A stretch of DNA of 64,000 nucleotides from Girardinichthys multiradiatus (lineage: Eukaryota > Chordata > Actinopteri > Cyprinodontiformes > Goodeidae): positions 43,524,914 through 43,588,913 of the forward strand of contig NC_061794.1 of NCBI RefSeq assembly GCF_021462225.1, read 5' to 3'. A model generated the notes under the pieces. That model was not told the origin of the DNA. It did not search any database and saw only the letters and a program-made list of their open reading frames with translations. Below are positions 56,170 through 64,000 of this stretch, one piece after another; position 1 is the stretch's first letter; every line of letters starts with the position of its first letter. A program made the position numbers and the translations under genes.

Positions 56170-56540
56170 GAATTTATTTTATTAGTCAGATTGACCACTC
56201 AAAGCACTTTACACTAGAGCAACATTCAGCCAGCTGCTCTCACAAGCATCCCAACATTCATGCACATATACACGGACTAGTAGGCAGCATGGGGTTAAGT
56301 ACCTTGCCCAGGGGCACATTGACATCAGGCAGGAGGAAGCTGGAATCGAACGCACACCTTTCAAATTGCAAGACGACTTGCAATCTGTGTGTAATAGCTA
56401 TTTCTTTGATTGTTAATTATAAGTATGTTGCACAAGTAAATGGGTATTTCCTTGCCCAGGGTCACAATGACATCTGGCAGGGGAGGACGCTGGAATCAAA
56501 CCTACAACTCTCCAATAGCAAAATGACTTCTCTTCCAACT
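56170..56540. repeat. Teleost repeat, two tandem diverged copies
   Basis: 'ccttgcccaggggcacattgacatcaggcaggaggaagctggaatcgaacgc' (about 56300-56355) recurs as 'ccttgcccagggtcacaatgacatctggcaggggaggacgctggaatcaaacc' (about 56450-56505). High-copy fish repeat, also at 45420. Confidence 0.6.
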
Positions 56541-56564
56541 GATCCAAGGTTGCCCCAGGGGCCT

Positions 56565-56735
56565 CAAACACTAGTCCCTCAAGGGCCGGTGTCCTGCGTC
56601 TTTTAGATGTGTTACTGCTTCTACATCTGAATCAAATAATTAGATGACTAGCAGGAATCTATAGAACATGACTAATTGCTGCAGAGGTAATTTGGTTCAG
56701 TTGTTTTGGACCCGAGACACATCTAAAACCATGTT
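56565..56735. repeat. Teleost 'agggccggtgtcctgc' repeat
   Basis: 'cctcaagggccggtgtcctgcgtcttttagatgtg ... gagacacatctaaaacc' has complementary ends and is a common fish repeat; a fragment is also at 19690. Confidence 0.5.
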
Positions 56736-56945
56736 GTCTATTAGATAACATTGTCCTGGTCTGGTTGTTCTTACAGTACATTTTTGCATACACTACATGT
56801 AATAATTTTAATCTGACATATTTTAAAAAATCAGTCAGTGCTTTTTAGCTTAGAATGGATCACTTTAAGCTGTGTGTTAAAAACATCTTCATCAGTTATT
56901 CCTAAAAACACCATCCTGGTTGAGATTCCCTCCTGACAGTAAAAA

Positions 56946-57038
56946 GGCAGAACATAGTCGGGCGTACTGTGAGCAGGACTCTGCAGCGGACTCTCCGCAT
57001 ACATCCGCGGAGTCAAGTACGCCAGACTATGTTCTGCC
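56946..57038. mobile_element. Small palindromic MITE-like element (93 bp)
   Basis: GGCAGAACATAGTCGGGCGTAC at the left and its complement with one mismatch at the right (57017-57038) form 22-bp terminal inverted repeats. The inside also contains CGGACTC/GAGTC complements. A partial copy lies at 40868-40912. Confidence 0.7.
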
Positions 57039-59285
57039 CTTAAGATGTAATTCTTAAAGTTTTGAGCAGTACTTATACCATTTCTTCTCCTGCTGTCTTT
57101 GTGGTCTTTAAGAGAAAATGGTGACCTGACGCAAATTGCAGATTGTTTGCACCTCCGGAACTTGACAAAGTGTGTGCAGTTGCTGTGAATCCAGTGCAGA
57201 AATTAAGCAGATGTGCATGCAAAGCACTTGGAAAAACAGAGTAGATTGCATTGCTTTATAAATGCCCCCTGACTGTATGAAGAACTTTCCTTATTCAAGT
57301 TAAGCACTACTGGACAATTTCATGTTATGATTAGATTTTAAAGCCTGTAATTTAAATGTCAGACATTTGTTATAATCAGGAAACCCAAACCAGTATAGTT
57401 GCTTTGTGTCATTGATGTGTAAATATCAACCTAATCACAAAGAATACTTCATATCAAACTAAAATGCTGATTTTGACAGGTTTTTTTTTTATTGTGCTGA
57501 ATTAGTCACATTAACACTTAATGCAGATGATCTTTAATTCCAGTTGACAGACAGTTCAATACATCCATATTTAAGTCTTTCCATAAATGATTCTTGAAAG
57601 CAATAATAGTGAATACATTCAGCAGAGCCGCAGCACAAGTTGGAAAATAACTGGAAGAATCTGTTCAGCCACGAAATGAACAGATATGGAAACAAGTTTC
57701 TAAAAACTCTAAATTCTAAGTAAAACACATTCATAGCGTCTGTTTTTGTGCAGGTAAAGCGGTTATTTCATAGCTTGAACAACATATTGTCTGGTCTAGG
57801 CTACCTCTCATCATCTCATCCTTATTGCCCAACATTCAATCCAGACCCATATAACCTAGTTGCTTTATGATGAAATCCCTCTTGTTTGCCACCTGTGTAA
57901 CTTCTAAAATGTCTGAACAAGATCCCCTAACTTGGATTTCAACCACTGATAAACTGTTTAAACTGCAGATGCCTCAATCAGACTGTCATTGGTTGATACC
58001 AGTTTTTGGTTTTGTTCAAGGTCTGATCTGCAGTTGTAATCTTCTTTGTAATGATTAAAACACATAAAAACTTTGTGTAAACGCTGATCCATCTGAACAG
58101 AAAAAACATTGTGACATATCGGACTTGCTGATCACCAGTCAGTCAACTGAGGGAAAATTTCGTGTTTTTGTTTACTGTCTCACTGAATGGTGCAGCTTTA
58201 GTTTGAAACAGAAATGACAATTTTAGTGCACTGACCCAAAAGCAAGTTCTAGACTATGACACGATGCAGGGTCCCAGTGGCAGTGTTTGTAAAGATGATC
58301 CTGAGACAGTCCAGGACATAATAGCAGGGTGCATGATCCATTCATACCACAGGCTAATATCATACAGGCATTTCTGAACTTAGTTGGTCTCAAAATCACT
58401 GGAAAGTCAGACACGCCGCCGAAGGTTATCAACTGGACACTATATAGGAGCACAAACCACGACAGAGGAAGGCACTGAAAAATGTAGGTGACGGGAAGAT
58501 CAAGAAGAAGGAAGACGAGAAGCTTGAGAAATGCCAGGAGATGAAATTGAAAGCAGAGAAACTGTGAAAGTTAAAGCTTCGAGTGGTTATCGGACACCAG
58601 TGACAACTCCCTGAACTCTTATCCAACATATGAAGAGAGACAAGACTGAAATCTTTTTTTTTTTATAAAGGATTTTTATTCCACAGGTCTAACAATAGAA
58701 ACACCAAGCCTCTGTGGTTTGAGTGTGTGAGCTGTGAGGTAGAGTCTGTTTGCACGAAGAAACCATCTATCAGCATCTTTCTTTCCCTCCCAACAACTGT
58801 CAGTTTCACCCAACGGAGCAGTGCCACCATGCGTTTGGCTCTCTCCATTCTGTCTGAAGGCTGCCATGAGCAATCAGGCTCATGTGTTCATAATTAGGTC
58901 TCTAGTTGTTGACTTTTGGTCCTAAAGAGTATGGCAGTTCTGGACTCTGCTGGTCTCAATATTGATTCATTCACAGCTGATACAGTGCCAATGAGAAGTT
59001 TACATGCAATCATCTTGGGCATGTCATATACAGTTTGGGCTTTGAGTTGTTTATTTAAGCAGTTTTATTTTTAGGAGGGATGATTATACTATGACTCAAA
59101 CAACAAAAAACAGATACTATGCGTACAACTTTGAACTTATTGTTGATTTTTTCTAATCCACACTGTTAAAATCAGAATATGTAAAGCATCACCACTATTT
59201 AGTAAAATGTCTCTTGACACAGAAAAACTAAATGCTTTTTCTTTATGTTGTAATTGATGTTTGACCACTGTTCTTGTCACGATAG
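57039..59285. other. jph2 intron 2, no feature recognised
   Basis: AT-rich intron without a supportable gene or repeat. Confidence 0.4.
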
Positions 59286-59289
59286 ATAG

Positions 59290-59590
59290 TGCTGCCTTGC
59301 AGCTAGAAGGACTTGGTTTCTAATCCTGGCCTAGAATCGTTCTGCATAAAGTTTGCATGTTCTTCCCATGCATGCGTGGGTTCTCTCTGGGAACTCCGAC
59401 TTCTTCCCATAGTCCATGGCTGTTAGGTTAATTGGTCTCTTTTAATTGCTCTTATGTATGAGTGTGTATGGTTGTTTGTCCTGAGTGTCTGCTGACCCCC
59501 CGCCTCTCGCCCAATGACTGCTGGAAATAGGCACCAGTCCACCTGCAACTGCAAGTTGTTGTGGACGATTGGATGGATGGATGGATGGTT
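59290..59590. repeat. Degraded teleost interspersed repeat
   Basis: Opposite-orientation relative of 8170-8520 ('gtttgcatgttcttcccatgcatgcgtgggttctctctggg', 'gttaggttaattggtctct', 'gaaataggcaccagtcc'), followed by a GGAT microsatellite. Confidence 0.6.
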
Positions 59591-61983
59591 GCCTGCGACT
59601 GTTGAAGCGTTTAAGCATAGTTTAATAACTTTAAACAAAGTTGGGGCTTTGAGAGGGCTATTGTGAAAGCTTACTATTAACCTGCTCTATTCATTCCAAA
59701 GCAATTTGGCCACAGTGACAAGAGGAGTGTTTGGAGGAGTGGAACTGGTGAATTGCATAAAATGGAATTAAGAAAAAAGCAAATCTTCAAATTCATCAAT
59801 TTCACCTTAAATCAGGAGCCAGATAGTGAAACCTGGATACAGTTAGGTTTTCTGACAGGACTGTGATTACAAACATGCATCAACATTGGTTTTGAAATGG
59901 TTAATGCAGGCCAACAAAGATCAACCCAACTTCAACCCTGTTGAAAATTACTGAACCATGTTAAAAACAAACCAATTTGAAGAAGCTGCCAATTCTGGCA
60001 AGAAGATTGGTTTAATTTTGTACCATAATTATACTAGAAGCTTGTTTAAGGGAACTAAATGTGTACTGTTCATCAAGAGCGAGTCAGGCTAAAACCGAAG
60101 GCTTAACAAATAAAAATAAGGAAAACAATATTGAGAAATAAACCATTAATTAATTGTGTTCATCTTTTATAGGTTTTGCTTTACCTACAATCAAAATATG
60201 TAACATTACTACTTTAAAAACTGCTAGTTTTTAAAGTAGCAATGTTACATTAATGTATAAAAATATAATAACATAACATGTATTTGCTAACAGCAGAAAA
60301 AGCTGTTGGCACATAAAGTTACTGACTATAAACATAGCATAAAATAAATTTAGATTTCATTTGTACTTGTAAATGTTAAGAAAATTAACTTTCAGACAGG
60401 TGGAGATCACCTACATCCATCAGGGGACTTTCTGATGAATCCACTGGGAAGCACCCTCTCCACTGGGTCTAAAACTGGACCAGGGAGCTATATTCAGATC
60501 AGTATTAAGTTACAATATGCCAAGTGTCTACAGATTAATCACATTCAGTAATTCTCCCAGTTACTATCAGTCAAACAACAGCAGCGGCGTCATGGGATCT
60601 GAAAGTCTTTCAGTTGGTAAAGACAGAAATATCTCGTTTTGATGGACTACCTTGAACTTTTACACACAAACTGCAGTTCCTTTGAAGATTTCCTCTCATG
60701 ATTTACAGGACATTCAGGAATCTCAGGACATAACAGTAATTTTAGTTCAGGATCGAAGAGCTTGTCTTACTGTTTGTTTTGGATAATTCAGTGTCATATT
60801 TTTAAATTAGATCACAACTCTTAAAACTTTAACCATAGCATACTAAAAATAACATGTGTCCAGTCGGCCTATCTGACTCCTAAAACTACAATTTTGAAGC
60901 TGTTTGGTTTGCTTGGTTTGTTTTTATTCTCTGGGGAATTGTCTTGCCTTATGATTCTTGTTTTTGTCAACAGATTTATCCATGGATTTTTGTTTTTAGA
61001 TTTTTTTTTTTTTTTGCAGACCTTGTTTCTTGTTTTATATTAAAAACCTTTGTCATCGTCTGGATCTTTCATGTACTTTTCTACCATTTGGTTTATTCAT
61101 GAATCTCAACTTTGACTGCAACTGTTGTGATTATAATTATGAATGTATTAATTATTGCTAATACTTTACTATTTTATTAAATAATATTTTGGTCTGTTAA
61201 GTGTTGTTCTGTGAATACCAGCCCAATAATATTAGGACAAATTTGAAAGGGATGAGCCAAGCTCTGGCATTATTGAACAGCAAAACTACACACACAGAAT
61301 GAATTCACACAATTTCTTAAAATACAAGAATTTATTAACAAAAATAAGTCAACTCAAAGTCAAAACATATTTCAATCAACAAACTCTTTGCTATGCGAAA
61401 ACAATCCAACTAAACTACCAAGCAGAATGACAGAATAATGAAGACTAATGGGTTATGTACAATATGAACAAGTTGATGAGAGATGATTGAGAATCATGAC
61501 CAAAAGAGTGATGCAACATTACCATGCAATGTTTATGTTTAAGAACAAAGGTTTATCTTGAAGAATCTGGAAATTAAGTTAAAGTAGTCTTGGAACAAAC
61601 TTAGGCAATAATTGGTATAGCTTCAAACAGCCATTCACAATGCAAGATCAGATAAAACATTATTTTAATGAAATAACATTTTAAGGAATGATTTGCTGAA
61701 TAAAACCAACGTCCTCAACGGTGTTTAATTAGCTGCTTTTATTTAGTAAAACTATTTTGAAAGATATTTTGAATAAGAACAAAACCTTTCTGGATAAATG
61801 GGTCTCAATGGTGTTTAATTAGTTATCACGTTTAGTAAAATATTTATGGAAATATTATTTCCTAGATTGGAAACTAGCAACCTATCCGGATAAATGATCT
61901 TCAGCTAACTCATAAAGTTGGCGAGCATGTGTTCTTAGCCATTAGCGGTTGGAGCTAACAAGAAAAACTTATAGCTTGTCATC
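59591..61983. other. jph2 intron 2, palindrome only
   Basis: 60199-60249 is an inverted repeat (TGTAACATTACTACTTTAAA / TTTAAAGTAGCAATGTTACA). Otherwise AT-rich, with no gene. Confidence 0.5.
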
Positions 61984-63821
61984 CTATGGAAGCAAATCGT
62001 TACCATATTTCAAATGAAAAAGCATTTTCAGAAATGCTTTTTCACATTTTGAATGTGGCTGCATTGTTTGACTCATAAATTAAATTAGTAATCAATCATC
62101 CTATTTGCATTTTAATTTTCTTCTTCAAGACTGCTCATTCCTTCACTTAATTAAAATGAAAAAGAAAAATACATTTGAGATTTATTTTTTTAAATGTACC
62201 CCAGCAAATAGATACCTAAATTCAATTTGAAATGTAAAATTTGAAAATGAAAAAGCATTTCCAGAAATGCTTTTTCATTTTAAGAATGTGGCTGCGTTAT
62301 TTGACCCATAAATAAAATTAGTAATCAATCATCCTATTTGCATTTGCATTTTCTTCTTAACGACTGCAGATTTTATGCCATAATCAAAAAGAAAACAAAG
62401 CAGACATTGCTTTTTCGTTTTCGTGGTCTGCCCGCAAAGTACTGCCCAGAACTCGAAAACAAAAAAGCATTCCGAGCTGCGGGCGCAGAAGAGTGACGTC
62501 AGCAGCTGCTCTTCCTCAGCTCCTTGCTGACCGAGCTACCCATCTTGTTCGGTGGGAGGCGCTGTGCACGTCTGCAGTGCATTACATTGCAAACGTGCCG
62601 AGAAATTGATTGAATTGCAGCAGGGCCGAGCTCAATTTGTGGCAGTGGCAGGCAGAACTGGTAGTTCCGGTGGCAGGCTGCCACCGAAGCTGCCACCGGA
62701 ACTACCACAGTCTGCCGCACGGTGGCAGGGGATTCCGCGAGGATGCCAGAAGGTGCCAGAAGGTGCCAGACCGGCCGTAAAAGTTTGCCAATGCGGTTGC
62801 TGCTGTTTTTGTGGAAGCTGATGCTGATTATCGGCAAATGGGTTGTCATTATTGTTATAGCCTGTTACCTTTACATAATGATTTCATTATTGATTATTAT
62901 TTAATAAACAGCTTTAGACCCATAACATAAGGTGATTGTATTTACTTGACATGGAAAATAAATAGCACTATGTCTATGTGTGACGTGTTGAAAGGATGAC
63001 GATTTATTGCACAAACAGCCGGTTTATTATAGAGCACGAGCGGCTATTCTGAATCGTCACTCACAGAAAAATATAAATAAATGCTTAAAAACACGCTGGA
63101 TGTCCCAGGCCATGAGGATGCCACAGCCTGCCACTGGAACTACCAGTTCTGCCTGTCACTGCCACAAATTGAGCTCGGCCCTGCTGCAATTCAATCAATT
63201 TCTCGGCACATTTGCAATGTAATGCACTGCAGACGTGCACAGCGCCTCCCACCGAACAAGATGGGTAGCTCGGTCAGCAGGGAGCTGAGGAAGAGCGGCT
63301 GCTGACGTCACTCTTCTGCGCCCGCAGCTCGGAATGCTTTTTCGTTTTCGAGTTCTGGGCAGTATTTTACGGGCAGACCACGAAAACGAAAAAGCAATGT
63401 CTGCTTTGTTTTCTTTTTGATTATGGCATAAAATGTGCAGGCGTGAAGAAGAAAATGCAAATGCAAATAGGATGATTGATTACTAATTTTATTTATGGGT
63501 CAAATAACGCAGCCACATTCTTAAAATGAAAAAGCATTTCTGGAAATGCTTTTTCATTTTCAAATTTTACATTTCAAATTGAATTTTGGTATCTATTTGC
63601 TGGGGTACATTTTGAAAAATAAATCTCAAATGTCTTTTTCTTTTTCATTTTTAATTTAGTTAAGGAATGAGCAGTCTTGAAGAAGAAAATGCAAATGCAA
63701 ATAGGATGATTGATTACTAATTACATTTATGAGTCAAACAATGCAGCCACATTCTTAAAATGAAAAAGCATTTCTGAAATTGCTTTTTCATTTGAAATAT
63801 GGTAACGATTTGCTTCCATAG
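61984..63821. mobile_element. Foldback element with ~700-bp inverted arms
   Basis: The left arm, about 61984-62682, and right arm, about 63122-63821, are inverted copies with small indels. They start CTATGGAAGCAAATCGTTACC and enclose a ~440-bp loop. Each arm contains two tandem ~240-bp subrepeats, each opening with the palindrome AAAAAGCATTTC..GAAATGCTTTTT, and an inner GC-rich part with TGACGTCA (62494-62501 and 63303-63310). Flanks share only an imperfect TCATC/TTATC. No transposase is present. Class not recognised. Confidence 0.8.
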
Positions 63822-64000
63822 TTATCAGAATCAATACCTTTAAAATACCACTAATAAAAAGGTTAAAATGCATAAGCGTTGACGCCACTAGCTGAGTGCT
63901 AGTCTGCTAGTATTTACTGTAGCTGAGTTTCTCAACACAAACAAAAACAAATGTCATTAAACAAACATTATTTAGATTATTTAAATCTAAACTAATCTTC
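63822..64000. other. jph2 intron 2, window end
   Basis: Unremarkable AT-rich sequence. Confidence 0.4.

Noticed and set aside
62499..62849. ORFs inside the foldback element
   Set aside because: They overlap on both strands in the GC-rich arm, mirror each other because of the inversion, and have no domain.

Overview
The window is teleost fish genomic DNA. It is AT-rich, intron-dominated and full of fish-type repeats (Tc1/mariner copies of several ages, L2-like LINE, hAT-type MITEs, SINE-like fragments). Two host genes are recognisable and divergently arranged. Exons 1 and 2 of a gdap1l1-like gene (GST-fold, ganglioside-induced differentiation-associated protein 1-like 1) lie on the minus strand at 16938-16759 and 9151-8959. 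Exons 1 and 2 of a junctophilin, best matching jph2 (MORN-repeat junctional membrane protein), lie on the plus strand at 43054-43432 and 49419-50232. GDAP1L1 and JPH2 are near neighbours in human, so the pairing supports both names. The later exons of both genes fall outside the window. The sequence resembles a percomorph fish, but the species cannot be fixed from it.

The most striking object sits between the two genes: a 16.2-kb Maverick/Polinton (adintovirus-like integrated dsDNA element) at 23353-39579. It has terminal inverted repeats (TIRs) starting AGAGAATTTAAGT and a perfect 6-bp target duplication AACCTC. It inserted into an old Tc1/mariner relic.

The plus-strand genes run, from the left: two unrecognised proteins, a chromodomain retroviral-type integrase, a penton-like minor capsid protein, a basic/amphipathic minor virion protein, a double jelly-roll major capsid protein and an adenain-like protease. 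A minus-strand block converges on them: a conserved protein of unknown function, a small hydrophobic-tailed protein, an FtsK/HerA packaging ATPase and a 1423-residue protein-primed PolB. All of these reading frames are open, so the element has a full replication, integration and virion set. Several genes have TATA-like boxes, and the two blocks meet at a back-to-back poly(A) signal.

Upstream of PolB on the minus strand (38223-36729) the six-frame translations look empty, but splice-site reading reveals a gene of seven short coding exons. Six GT-AG introns, every one phase 1, separate internal exons that are all multiples of three, giving a continuous 262-codon frame. A multi-exon, skip-tolerant gene inside a Polinton is the most novel thing in the window.

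The rest is accessory. An L2-like LINE ORF2 fragment is at 402-2604. Two rearranged Tc1 elements are fused in opposite orientation at 5965-8105. Two near-identical 1.6-kb Tc1 copies with different lesions are at 17760-19327 and 46375-47983. A hAT MITE with a perfect 8-bp duplication is at 12755-13165. An unclassified 1.84-kb foldback element with ~700-bp inverted arms is at 61984-63821. Long intronic stretches in between show no supportable gene.
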